A stretch of 15,220 bases of DNA from an uncultured Eubacteriales bacterium (lineage in GTDB: Bacteria > Bacillota > Clostridia > Oscillospirales > Butyricicoccaceae), in NCBI GenBank assembly GCA_905199135.1, contig CAJKFC010000047.1, positions 1 to 15,220 of the forward strand, in the 5' to 3' direction. Position 1 is the first letter of the stretch; each line of letters starts with the position of its first letter. The notes under the pieces were generated by a model. It made no database searches and had not been told where the DNA came from. It was given only the letters and a program-made list of their open reading frames with translations. The translations under genes were made by a program, and so were the position numbers. This document shows, piece by piece, positions 1 to 7,102 of this stretch.

Positions 1-506
1 TTTTTCAAAAATGTAAGATCGTTTATCGTAAAATACAGCCTGTAATTTTCGGCAAGCTCTCTGGCTTTGGCGATTATCTCTTCGCAAGGCCTGTCATTGA
101 GCTTCATCTCATGGCATATTCTGAGTATGCCGCCCAAAAGACCGCATGTCATATTGGAGTCTATTACCGTGGCGGGAGCTCCCTTGCAGCTCTGACCTCC
201 CATATGGGCGTTGGAATATGTGCTGGAAAAACAGGAGGCGAGATTTATCGAGAGAACCGGTATGCCCTTTTCGGTATACTCTGAAAATGCTTCGGCAAAT
301 ACCGAGGGAGAGGGCGCCGAGGTGGACGGTATTTCGTCTGTTTCCTCCACCAGTTCAAAAAGCTTTTGGGAATTTATCTCTGTCATGTCTCGATAGCTTT
401 TTTCTTTAAAATTTATTATCAGGGGAATAATACCTATGTCCATCTGTTCAAGCTCTTCCTTTGACAGGTCGCAGGTACTGTCCGAAAAGAGTTTTAAGTT
501 TGTCAT
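1..506 (-). CDS. DegV family fatty-acid-binding protein, C-terminus beyond window
   Basis: This is the first 168 residues of a DegV/FakB-type protein, the family that binds a fatty acid and presents it to a fatty acid kinase for phosphorylation in Gram-positive lipid metabolism. Reading the minus strand from the ATG at 506, the N-terminus has the family opening FSDSTCDLS (residues 7-15). The hallmark PSTSAPSP (60-67) corresponds to the usual P-x-TSxPSP loop, then comes SINLASCFSSTYSNA (86-100, the SSxxSGTYxxA region) and VIDSNM (114-119). The frame stays open to base 1 and ends in TINDLTFLK, the stretch that normally precedes KKGGRI. The family is about 280 residues, so roughly 40 percent lies outside. 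GGAGG sits 7 bases before the start. Family assignment is firm; the lipid carried cannot be told. Confidence 0.93.
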   Translation of the reverse strand, partial: MTNLKLFSDSTCDLSKEELEQMDIGIIPLIINFKEKSYRDMTEINSQKLFELVEETDEIPSTSAPSPSVFAEAFSEYTEKGIPVLSINLASCFSSTYSNAHMGGQSCKGAPATVIDSNMTCGLLGGILRICHEMKLNDRPCEEIIAKARELAENYRLYFTINDLTFLK

Positions 507-551
507 AAAGTCCTCCGAGATACTTCTATGTAGTATAATCACACAGACAAT

Positions 552-580
552 ATTATGATATATATAAATATCCTTGTCAA
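552..580 (-). promoter_or_regulatory. Sigma-A promoter for the degV-type gene
   Basis: On the minus strand a perfect -35 TTGACA (580-575) is followed after 17 bases by CATAAT (557-552), giving a predicted start near 545 and a leader of about 40 bases before the ATG at 506. The match and spacing are near ideal. Confidence 0.7.
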
Positions 581-619
581 CAGCATTAGTTTTATAAAAT
601 TGTAAATTTCAATTAGTTC

Positions 620-647
620 TTGCAAAATACCGTTTATATGGTAAAAT
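620..647 (+). promoter_or_regulatory. Probable promoter of the yihY-tag-ybaK operon
   Basis: TTGCAA (620-625) and TAAAAT (642-647) are separated by 16 bases, with a predicted start about 25 bases before the ATG at 678. The match is moderate. It lies back to back with the degV promoter in the 171-base divergent gap. Confidence 0.45.
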
Positions 648-677
648 ATATCTATAACAAGAGAATGGGTATTTTAT

Positions 678-1490
678 ATGTTAGACAGGGTAAAAATCGT
701 TATTTGGGATATTTATCAGAGCTTCAGCAAGAATAAAGTGACCAAGGCAGCGGCGGCGCTGTCTTATTATCTCACGCTTTCATTTTTCCCCTTTTTAATA
801 TGTCTTAATACGATAATAGGCTTTTTTGATATAGACATATGGGAGATAGCGAGGGTAGCTGACGGAATTATTCCGCAGAGTACTTTAGAAGTCATAGAAA
901 GCTATATGGCGTATATATCGAGAAGTCAGTCGACCGCCTTTCTCATAGCGGGAGGCACCATGTTTATGACCAGTATCGCCGCCGCTTTCCGCTCCATTCT
1001 CGGCACATTGGAGGATATAAACGGCACAAAGAGATATAAGGGGATAATCTTCTATATAACGGGCTTTGTGTTTGCGATAATTGTCCTTTTCGGAACATAT
1101 ATCTGCATGCTTGCCAGTGTTTTGAGCAAGAGTATCGTAAATTTTATCGACGCCCATACAAAGTTTAAGATAGTATACAATGACAGTCTGCCGTTTCTCA
1201 TACTTTTCGCCTATCTTTTTATAATGCTGTCGGCTCTTTACAAGTTGTCGCTGCCAAGGGGAGTGTCTGTGAAAAAGGTATGGATAGGCGCTCTTTTCAG
1301 TTCGGTGGGCGTTGCCCTTTTGAGCGGACTTTTTTCGGTATTTCTGGAGTATTCCACAAAATATTCCCTTGTCTACGGCTCTCTTGCCTCGGTAATGTTG
1401 GTTATGGTGTGGATGTTTGTGTGCGGAATAATCATTATATCGGGAGCGGTTTTGAACCACGCCCTTAGCGAAGCAAGCAAACAAGGTTAA
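678..1490 (+). CDS. YihY/BrkB family inner membrane protein
   Basis: A 270-residue integral membrane protein of the YihY/BrkB family (older annotations as RNase BN are considered erroneous). Its biochemical role is unsettled. The N-terminal helix ends in KAAAALSYYLTLSFFPFLI (23-41), the family signature. Hydrophobic segments lie at about 28-50, 86-104, 123-150, 171-190, 201-224 and 233-260, six spans as expected. The last carries the typical YGSLASVMLVMVWMFVCG (233-250), matching the conserved YGxLA...W pattern. The ribosome binding site is weak (AAGAGA, about 13 bases upstream), and no better in-frame start exists. It is the first gene of a five-gene plus-strand operon; the next start is 16 bases after its stop. 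Length is normal for the family. Confidence 0.9.
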   Translation: MLDRVKIVIWDIYQSFSKNKVTKAAAALSYYLTLSFFPFLICLNTIIGFFDIDIWEIARVADGIIPQSTLEVIESYMAYISRSQSTAFLIAGGTMFMTSIAAAFRSILGTLEDINGTKRYKGIIFYITGFVFAIIVLFGTYICMLASVLSKSIVNFIDAHTKFKIVYNDSLPFLILFAYLFIMLSALYKLSLPRGVSVKKVWIGALFSSVGVALLSGLFSVFLEYSTKYSLVYGSLASVMLVMVWMFVCGIIIISGAVLNHALSEASKQG

Positions 1491-1506
1491 ACGGTGAGGT
1501 TTTTAA

Positions 1507-3267
1507 ATGTATCTTTTTAATGAAGCGAGAAAATTGGACTACACATGGAAGCTTTGGAGAAGAAACTCAGGTGAGCTGGAAATCTACGATTTCGGCCCTC
1601 AAAAGGACAGGATAGCCTGGAAAAAAGGGGGCGATCTGCCTTTTGCGACACCCGAGTCACAGGGGATATCTTCGGAGGAGCTGATAAATCTCTATAAAGA
1701 GATAGGAAACACAAGGGAATATAAGCCCCATTCACTTGTGATAGTAAAAAACGGAAAGGTGATAAGCAGCGGCGACTGGAAGCCTTATTCGGTAAACATA
1801 AGGCATATGACCCACTCGATGTGCAAGAGCGTCGTGTCTCTCGCCGTGGGAATCGCCGAAAAAGAGGGACTTTTGACACTTAATGAAAAGCTGGGAGATA
1901 TTTTCAGGGAGAGCTTCAATCAGATAATTCCCAAAAGGCTGAGAGAGGCCACAGTGGAGCATCTGCTCACCATGACTACGGGGGCAAAATTTGCCGAAGC
2001 CGATGTGATATTCGTGCCCGACTGGTTCAAAAAGATGATCGAGAGCGATACTAAGTGGGCGCCGGGCACAAAGTTTGAATACAACAGCCTCAATACATAC
2101 ATGCTTGCGGCTGTAATAGAGAAGAAGAGCGGAATGGGTCTTTGCGAATACCTTAAGCCCCGTCTTTTCGATATTCTTGATATACAAGACATGCTGTGGG
2201 AAAAGAGTCCCGAAGGCATAGCCAAAGGAGGATGGGGCTGTTATCTCAGCGCCATGGAGATGGCGAAGCTGGGTCTTTTGTGCATGAACGGCGGAAGATG
2301 GCAAAAAGACGGCAGATGGATAGAGGTAGTGCCCGAGGACTACATCAGAAGGGCGGTAACCCCCATAAAACTGCCGGTCAGAGGCTTTTTCGGCTACGGA
2401 TACCAGATATGGACGGCAGAGGAAGGCTATATGTTCAACGGCATGTTCGGCCAGTATGTGATAGTCTTTCCCGAGCAGAACACCGTGATAGCCATGACAT
2501 CGGGCAACGACAGGATATTTGCAGAAAAGCCTCTTTACGATATTTTCGCCAAATATTTTGTAAAAGGCAAGGCGAGAAAAAGCCTGCCCCTTTCGAGACA
2601 GGCTTTGGCTAAGCTGAGAAAGATGGAGAAAAGCCTTGAATACGGCAAGAAGATAACCGATGAGAGCATAGGCGTCAAAATGCAGAATATGTTTTTTGCC
2701 GACCGCATGCCCGAGCAGGCGAAAAAGCTGGACGGCGTCAGCTACCGCATAGCTCAGCCGTCGGCGGCGGTGATGCCTCTTATGCTCCAGTGCCTTCAGG
2801 GAAACTACTCCACCGGAATAAAGGAGATAAAATTTGAGATAGAGGACGGCATTTTCTATTTCACAATCCTCAATCAGACCGAGACGAGAAAAATGCCCGT
2901 CGGATTTGGAGACTATATCGAAGCCGAGGAGACTTTCGGCGGAGAGAAGTATATAACCGCCACAAAGGGAGAGTTCAAGACCGACGAGGACGACAACTTG
3001 GTTTTGAAAATAACCATGTGCTTTACCGAGACCACCAGCACGAGAATGATAAAGATAGTCTTTTTGGAAAACGATGAGATACTTCTCAAAATGTCGGAGA
3101 CCCCTGTCTTTGAGAGACTTATCAAGGATTTCTTTGCCTCGGACAATGAAAATGTGCCGAAGGGAATCAGAAATACCATCGACAAGGAACAGGAGATAAT
3201 GGAGCTCGTCATAGCCCACATGGCAGACCCTGTGATAAAGGGCAAAAAGAGACCGAAGTTTAAATAA
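1507..3267 (+). CDS. Serine hydrolase of the class C beta-lactamase family with long C-terminal extension
   Basis: A 586-residue penicillin-binding/esterase-type serine hydrolase. The nucleophile motif S-x-x-K is SMCK (104-107) in THSMCKSVVSLAVG. The second motif is YNS (192-194) in KFEYNSLNTYML, that is Y-x-S instead of the commoner Y-x-N. The strand GQYVIVFPEQNTVIAMTSG (315-333) closes the catalytic domain at about residue 370. A further 215 residues follow, probably beta-rich and of unknown role. No signal peptide or membrane helix is visible, so the protein is probably cytosolic and more likely an esterase, amidase or peptidase than a resistance beta-lactamase. The start at 1507 has GTGAGG about 8 bases upstream and is 16 bases after yihY. 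The substrate cannot be told. Confidence 0.85.
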   Translation: MYLFNEARKLDYTWKLWRRNSGELEIYDFGPQKDRIAWKKGGDLPFATPESQGISSEELINLYKEIGNTREYKPHSLVIVKNGKVISSGDWKPYSVNIRHMTHSMCKSVVSLAVGIAEKEGLLTLNEKLGDIFRESFNQIIPKRLREATVEHLLTMTTGAKFAEADVIFVPDWFKKMIESDTKWAPGTKFEYNSLNTYMLAAVIEKKSGMGLCEYLKPRLFDILDIQDMLWEKSPEGIAKGGWGCYLSAMEMAKLGLLCMNGGRWQKDGRWIEVVPEDYIRRAVTPIKLPVRGFFGYGYQIWTAEEGYMFNGMFGQYVIVFPEQNTVIAMTSGNDRIFAEKPLYDIFAKYFVKGKARKSLPLSRQALAKLRKMEKSLEYGKKITDESIGVKMQNMFFADRMPEQAKKLDGVSYRIAQPSAAVMPLMLQCLQGNYSTGIKEIKFEIEDGIFYFTILNQTETRKMPVGFGDYIEAEETFGGEKYITATKGEFKTDEDDNLVLKITMCFTETTSTRMIKIVFLENDEILLKMSETPVFERLIKDFFASDNENVPKGIRNTIDKEQEIMELVIAHMADPVIKGKKRPKFK

Positions 3268-3278
3268 GGAGATAGAGT

Positions 3279-4160
3279 ATGACCCACAGAACAAAGCTTG
3301 TACTTTTGGGCACGGGCACGCCTAACGCCTGTCCCGACGCCCACGGCCCTGCCACCGCCGTGGTGGTGGACGATAAGGCATATCTTGTTGATTTCGGCGC
3401 GGGAGTTGTCAGAAGAGCTGCCGAGGCCTACCGAAACGGAATAGACGCACTCAGTCCCAAAAATCTCAAAATAGCTTTCTGCACCCATCTCCACTCCGAC
3501 CACACAACAGGCCTTGCCGACCTTATATTCACACCGTGGGTTTTGGAGCGTGACGAGCCATTGAAGCTTTACGGCCCCAAAGGCTTGGATAAAATGGCGG
3601 AAAACATCACAAAGGCTTATGAAGCTGACATAGATTTTCGCATAAACGGCTTTGAAAAGGCCAACGAGGTGGGATATCTGACCGAGTGTCATGAGCTTTC
3701 CGAGGGCGTTGTATATGAGGACGAGCTTGTAAAGGTGGAGGCTTTCAAGGCCGAGCACGGCACACTGGAGTGTTACAGCCTTCGGTTTACCACTCCTGAC
3801 AGGGTCATCGTGATATCGGGAGACACAGCTCCCACCGAAAAGATGGCAGAGATGGCACAGGGCTGCGACATACTGCTCCACGAGGTGTTTTACTCAAAGG
3901 GTCTGGCTGAAAGGCTGCCCAAATGGCAGAAATACCACTCGAGTGTACATACTTCGTCAAAAGCTCTGGCGGAAATCGCCAACAGAGCCAAGCCGAAACT
4001 TCTCATAACCTACCACAGAATATACCACACCGAGGTTCAGAACAACAAGATAAACATAGCCGCCCATCTCAGAGAGAGGGAAGAGGAAATCCTCCGCGAG
4101 ATAAAAGAGGATTACAGCGGAGCTGTTGTCAACGGCCACGATTTAGAGGTGTATATTTAA
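3279..4160 (+). CDS. MBL-fold metallo-hydrolase (RNase Z-like)
   Basis: A 293-residue metallo-beta-lactamase-fold hydrolase. The N-terminus LVLLGTGTPNACPD (7-20) is the LGTGxP opening shared by RNase Z and related phosphodiesterases and arylsulfatases. The zinc motif H-x-H-x-D-H is THLHSDHTTGL (H70, H72, D74, H75). Further likely ligands are H160 (AEHGT), D182 (ISGDTAP) and H246 (ITYHR). The family usually has two zinc ions bound by such residues. The long exosite arm expected of true tRNA-processing RNase Z is not evident, so the substrate is open. AGGAG precedes the start by 8 bases. The gene sits 11 bases after the serine hydrolase and shares one base with tag, so co-expression is nearly certain. 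Confidence 0.88.
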   Translation: MTHRTKLVLLGTGTPNACPDAHGPATAVVVDDKAYLVDFGAGVVRRAAEAYRNGIDALSPKNLKIAFCTHLHSDHTTGLADLIFTPWVLERDEPLKLYGPKGLDKMAENITKAYEADIDFRINGFEKANEVGYLTECHELSEGVVYEDELVKVEAFKAEHGTLECYSLRFTTPDRVIVISGDTAPTEKMAEMAQGCDILLHEVFYSKGLAERLPKWQKYHSSVHTSSKALAEIANRAKPKLLITYHRIYHTEVQNNKINIAAHLREREEEILREIKEDYSGAVVNGHDLEVYI

Positions 4161-4717
4161 TGTGTAAAAAACGGTGCCGCTGGGCGGAAAATGTAAATGA
4201 ACTCTATACAAGATACCACGATGAGCAGTGGGGAGTACCTGTGAGAGACGACGGCGAACTTTTCGAGATGCTCATTCTGGAGTCTTTTCACTGCGGGCTT
4301 TCGTGGCTTTTGGTGCTGACCAAAAGGGAGCACTTCCGAGCCGCTTTCGACGGCTTTGACCCACATAAAATGGCGCTCTACGGCGAGGAAAAGATAAGTG
4401 AGCTCATGGAAAACAGCGGCATAATACGCAACAGGCGAAAGATAGATGCCGCCGTCAAAAACGCTGCGGCTTTTATAAGAACACAGCGGGAGTACGGCTC
4501 CTTTTCAAATTATATATGGAGTTTTACCGGCGGACAGACGGTTAAAAATACGGACGATGTAATGAGGACAAAAAGCGAGCTTTCGGAAAAAGTCGCGAAA
4601 GATATGAAAAAGAGAGGCTTTGCCTTTATGGGCAGCGTGACGGTATACTCCTATCTTCAGGCGGTAGGGGTGATAAACGACCACGAAACAAGCTGTTTCA
4701 GATACAACGAGGTTTGA
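4160..4717 (+). CDS. tag: DNA-3-methyladenine glycosylase I
   Basis: A 185-residue base-excision repair enzyme that removes 3-methyladenine from alkylated DNA. All four residues of the family's zinc clasp are present: C6 and H20 (CRWAE...YHDEQWGVP) and H175 and C179 (NDHETSCF). The acidic active-site residue is E41 in LESFHCGLSW. This segment differs from the usual EGFQAGLSW at two positions but keeps GLSW. KREHFRAAFDGFDP (55-68) is also typical. The frame is open further upstream, but the ATG at 4160 is chosen because it starts the conserved protein, overlaps the previous stop by one base (TAATG) and has AGAGGTG about 9 bases upstream. Length matches E. coli Tag (187). Confident call. Confidence 0.95.
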   Translation: MCKKRCRWAENVNELYTRYHDEQWGVPVRDDGELFEMLILESFHCGLSWLLVLTKREHFRAAFDGFDPHKMALYGEEKISELMENSGIIRNRRKIDAAVKNAAAFIRTQREYGSFSNYIWSFTGGQTVKNTDDVMRTKSELSEKVAKDMKKRGFAFMGSVTVYSYLQAVGVINDHETSCFRYNEV

Positions 4718-4718
4718 T

Positions 4719-5186
4719 ATGGACAAGACAAATGTCATGAAAATGCTTGACAAAAAGAAGATAGAGTATAAGGGTTACACCTACGGAAACGGCGAGGCAA
4801 TGAGCGGCACAGAGGTGGCAAAGCTTATAGGAAAAGAGGCCGACGCCGTGTTTAAAACCCTTGTGACTGTGGGAAAAAGCGGAAAAAACTATGTGTTTGT
4901 CGTGCCGTCCTCCAAAGAGCTGGATCTCAAAAAAGCCGCCAAAGCGGCGGGAGAAAAATCCATCGAGATGATAAAGTCAAAGGAGCTTTTGCCCCTCACG
5001 GGATATGTCCACGGCGGCTGCTCACCCATAGGAATGAAGAAAGCCTTTGCGACTTTTATAGACAGCTCGGCGGAAAACTTTGAAACAATAGTGTTTTCGG
5101 CGGGAAAAATAGGCTTTCAGGTGGAAATGACCCTTGAAAACCTTTCCAAAATGATAAGATTCGATCTAAGCGACATAAGCGAATAA
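4719..5186 (+). CDS. ybaK: Cys-tRNA(Pro)/Cys-tRNA(Cys) deacylase, YbaK type
   Basis: A 155-residue trans-editing hydrolase that clears cysteine mischarged on tRNA(Pro), a cytosolic quality-control step for protein synthesis. The family marks are VFKTL (44-48) with the conserved lysine K46, the strand YVFVVPSSKELDLKKAAKA (58-76), and TGYVHGGCSPIGMKK (94-108). The length equals that of Haemophilus and E. coli YbaK (about 158). It starts one base after the tag stop, with GAGG 6 bases upstream, and is the last gene before a strong hairpin terminator. In some Gram-positives the same family was named EbsC. Family assignment is firm, exact tRNA specificity is inferred. Confidence 0.92.
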   Translation: MDKTNVMKMLDKKKIEYKGYTYGNGEAMSGTEVAKLIGKEADAVFKTLVTVGKSGKNYVFVVPSSKELDLKKAAKAAGEKSIEMIKSKELLPLTGYVHGGCSPIGMKKAFATFIDSSAENFETIVFSAGKIGFQVEMTLENLSKMIRFDLSDISE

Positions 5187-5187
5187 A

Positions 5188-5211
5188 AAAAGCACCCTTC
5201 AGGGTGCTTTT
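5188..5211. terminator. Bidirectional terminator between ybaK and the nuclease-like gene
   Basis: A perfect 10-bp stem (AAAAGCACCC paired with GGGTGCTTTT) with a TTCA loop, A-rich on one side and T-rich on the other, so it should work in both directions. It begins two bases after the ybaK stop and overlaps the stop codon of the minus-strand gene. It is almost the same sequence as the hairpin at 6269-6294. Confidence 0.88.
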
Positions 5212-6205
5212 ATTTTGAGCTTTTTATTATACGCTTTGCCGATTCTTCGGAAATTGAAAAAAGAGTCTGCCTGAAATTGAGACCGTACCCCGTTATGTTC
5301 TTGATTTGTGAAGCCGAAACAGGATTTTTCAAAACAACAAATCTGTCCAGGTGCATATTGTACTCATAGTCGTCAAATCCGTCGCAGGGACATTTGTTTA
5401 AAACTCCGTCGGCATAGCCATAGGCGATTATGCCTTCGCCGTTTTTATACAAAAATACAATGTCGCCCTTTTGAAACTTTTGTATTTTCTCTCTCCATCC
5501 GGGATAATATGCAGCCGCCTTGCGCTCCGAAAGCATTTCTTCGGTATAGCGTGGGTTGCTTTTCATGTTGGTGTTGAGTATATAGCAGTTGTTTTCGTAC
5601 TCCAAAAAATCCTCTGTCTGGGAATACATATTAAACTCTATGTAGTAGTCGTTTGCTATTTCAAAAACCCAATATACTATTGCATCGATATTGAGACCGT
5701 TGTTTTTCCAGTATATAATTGATTCTATCGTCTCCTGATCAACACCGTTTGTAACGATGAGAAAGTGCTGTTTTCTGTTAAAGTTGTCTTCCGAAAGACA
5801 TTCCGAATTGCTCTTGCCAAAGTAGATAAAATGGTCGTTTGCAAGATTTGCCTTGGGATTGCGCTGATATTTCTGATAGAGAGAGTTGAGCTCCTCGTAT
5901 GTGCTCTTTCCGAATAACTGACCGTATCTGAGAACCTGAAGAAGATTTTCCTGCCTTCCCGACCAGCGCTTGAGCTCAAATATATATAAATCTCCGCTTT
6001 TGTCGAGAGCCAGTATATCGGGCTCTTCCTGCCGGGCTCTTTCGGTGAAAATGGGCATAAGATCATTTGAGGAAATAAAATCCTGAATATTTACAGAGAT
6101 GAGATTTTCCAAATCCTTTTCTTTCCAGCCTATGTCAGCCAGAGTGACTCTCTTTACTTTTGAATATATACTGCGATTTGTATCCTTATTCAGTTTATAG
6201 AGCAA
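5210..6205 (-). CDS. Predicted PD-(D/E)XK nuclease-like protein with possible EVE/PUA-like C-terminal domain
   Basis: A 331-residue protein I cannot name. The N-terminal half carries a PD-(D/E)XK-type core: EEPDILALDKSGDLYIFELKR (60-80) gives D63 and E77-x-K79 at the usual spacing. It is followed by a helix with QVLRYGQLFG (90-99) like the family's Q-x-x-x-Y element. This resembles NucS/DUF91-type domains. After residue 225, WREKIQKFQKGDIVFLYKNG (237-256), GIIAYGYADG (258-267) and a final SISEESAKRII resemble EVE/PUA-like modules that read modified bases, but this part is less certain. The start codon is TTG at 6205, with AAAGGAG 8 bases before it; no in-frame ATG fits. It is a single-gene unit with its own TTGACA promoter, between two similar terminators. 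A defence or repair role is inference only. Confidence 0.6.
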   Translation of the reverse strand: MLYKLNKDTNRSIYSKVKRVTLADIGWKEKDLENLISVNIQDFISSNDLMPIFTERARQEEPDILALDKSGDLYIFELKRWSGRQENLLQVLRYGQLFGKSTYEELNSLYQKYQRNPKANLANDHFIYFGKSNSECLSEDNFNRKQHFLIVTNGVDQETIESIIYWKNNGLNIDAIVYWVFEIANDYYIEFNMYSQTEDFLEYENNCYILNTNMKSNPRYTEEMLSERKAAAYYPGWREKIQKFQKGDIVFLYKNGEGIIAYGYADGVLNKCPCDGFDDYEYNMHLDRFVVLKNPVSASQIKNITGYGLNFRQTLFSISEESAKRIIKSSK

Positions 6206-6237
6206 AATGACAACTCCTTTGGTATTGGAATGACAAT

Positions 6238-6266
6238 ATATTATCAGCTTGAATTGAAAATGTCAA
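6238..6266 (-). promoter_or_regulatory. Sigma-A promoter of the nuclease-like gene
   Basis: On the minus strand TTGACA (6266-6261) and TAATAT (6243-6238) are separated by 17 bases. The -35 begins only two bases past the stem of the preceding terminator. The predicted start is near 6231, about 26 bases before the TTG start codon. Confidence 0.7.
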
Positions 6267-6268
6267 AT

Positions 6269-6294
6269 AAAAAGCACCCCGAGGGGTGCTTTTT
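6269..6294. terminator. Terminator of the symporter-allC-allE operon (bidirectional)
   Basis: An 11-bp stem (AAAAAGCACCC paired with GGGTGCTTTTT) around a CGAG loop, with T-rich flanks on both strands. It lies 12 bases past the allE stop and therefore ends the minus-strand ureide operon. Confidence 0.88.
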
Positions 6295-6306
6295 TATTTT
6301 GAACCA

Positions 6307-7071
6307 TTAGAGAACTACATCTCTGTGGCAGTCTTTGGAGTAGATGTAGGTGAAGTTTGTTCTGCCTACACCGTAAGCGCACTGGCAGGAGAAGGGACCG
6401 AACCAGATAAAGTCGTTCTTCTTTATCATTGTCCAGTTGTCAGCCAGGTAGTAGCAGCCTTCACCTTCGAGGATGTAAGCGCCGTGCTCCTGAACATGTG
6501 TCTCGACGAAGGGATGGCATCCGCCGGGAGCAAAGGAGAGAATGTGGAAGTTCATGTCGAAGTTGATGTCGACGGGGAGAAGATCCTTGACGAATACATT
6601 CTCCATGTTGTCGTAGATGCGGAAGGGAATGTCGTTGACATTTCCGTAGAAGACATAGGGCTTGAGGCCTTCGCACTCTACATATCTCTGCTTGTAGAGC
6701 ATTGCCTTCATCTCTGTGTCGCCTGTGTTCTTAAACTCTATGCCTACGCCGGCAGGAGCGTAGATATATGCGCCCTGGGGTGCTTCATAGGTTTTTCCGT
6801 CGACAGTAAACTGTCCGCAGCCGTCAACGATGTATACAAAGCTCTCGATGCCCTCTTCCTTGGCCCAGGGGCGTGTTGTGCCGCCGCCGGGCTGAGCTGT
6901 CAGAATGTACTGGGCAAAGCTTGCGCCGTATTTAGGCGATGCAAGGATTGATGTAACGCAGTTTTCAATGCCCGGAATGATGTTGTTTACAAGACCTTCG
7001 GGAGGAATTATAGCGTATTCGCCCGGTCTTACGACTGCTCTTGATGTTAAAATGTCTTTTGGATAACCCAT
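6307..7071 (-). CDS. allE: (S)-ureidoglycine aminohydrolase
   Basis: A 254-residue bicupin that converts (S)-ureidoglycine to (S)-ureidoglycolate and ammonia in allantoate breakdown. The sequence closely follows E. coli AllE (YlbA): MGYPKDILTSRAVVRPGEYA at the start, NIIPGIENC (30-38), FDMNFHILSFAPG (171-183), THVQEHGAYIL (191-201) and YIYSKDCHRDVVL at the end. The metal site expected in the C-terminal cupin is E190, H192, Q194 and H196. The frame is open further upstream, but the ATG at 7071 is chosen because the conserved protein starts there and AAAGGA lies about 8 bases before it. It is last in the symporter-allC-allE operon, 31 bases after allC, and its substrate is the product of AllC. 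Length is normal for the family (about 260). Confidence 0.95.
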   Translation of the reverse strand: MGYPKDILTSRAVVRPGEYAIIPPEGLVNNIIPGIENCVTSILASPKYGASFAQYILTAQPGGGTTRPWAKEEGIESFVYIVDGCGQFTVDGKTYEAPQGAYIYAPAGVGIEFKNTGDTEMKAMLYKQRYVECEGLKPYVFYGNVNDIPFRIYDNMENVFVKDLLPVDINFDMNFHILSFAPGGCHPFVETHVQEHGAYILEGEGCYYLADNWTMIKKNDFIWFGPFSCQCAYGVGRTNFTYIYSKDCHRDVVL

Positions 7072-7102
7072 ATTTATCGTCCTTTCTGTGTGGTATATAG
7101 GA

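Noticed and set aside
1732..3294. Long open frame on the minus strand, 520 codons
   Set aside because: It is antisense to the serine hydrolase, whose catalytic motifs and ribosome binding site are clear. The frame has no recognisable domain and is opened by the codon bias of the real gene.
2913..3881. Open minus-strand frame of 322 codons
   Set aside because: It spans the antisense of two real genes (serine hydrolase and MBL hydrolase) and has no domain.
3923..4159. Upstream extension of tag to an earlier ATG
   Set aside because: The extra 79 codons lie inside the MBL hydrolase gene in another frame and do not look like the Tag family; the TAATG junction at 4160 gives the normal protein.
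6286..6951. Open plus-strand frame of 221 codons
   Set aside because: Antisense to allE and starting inside the terminator; no plausible ribosome binding site or domain.
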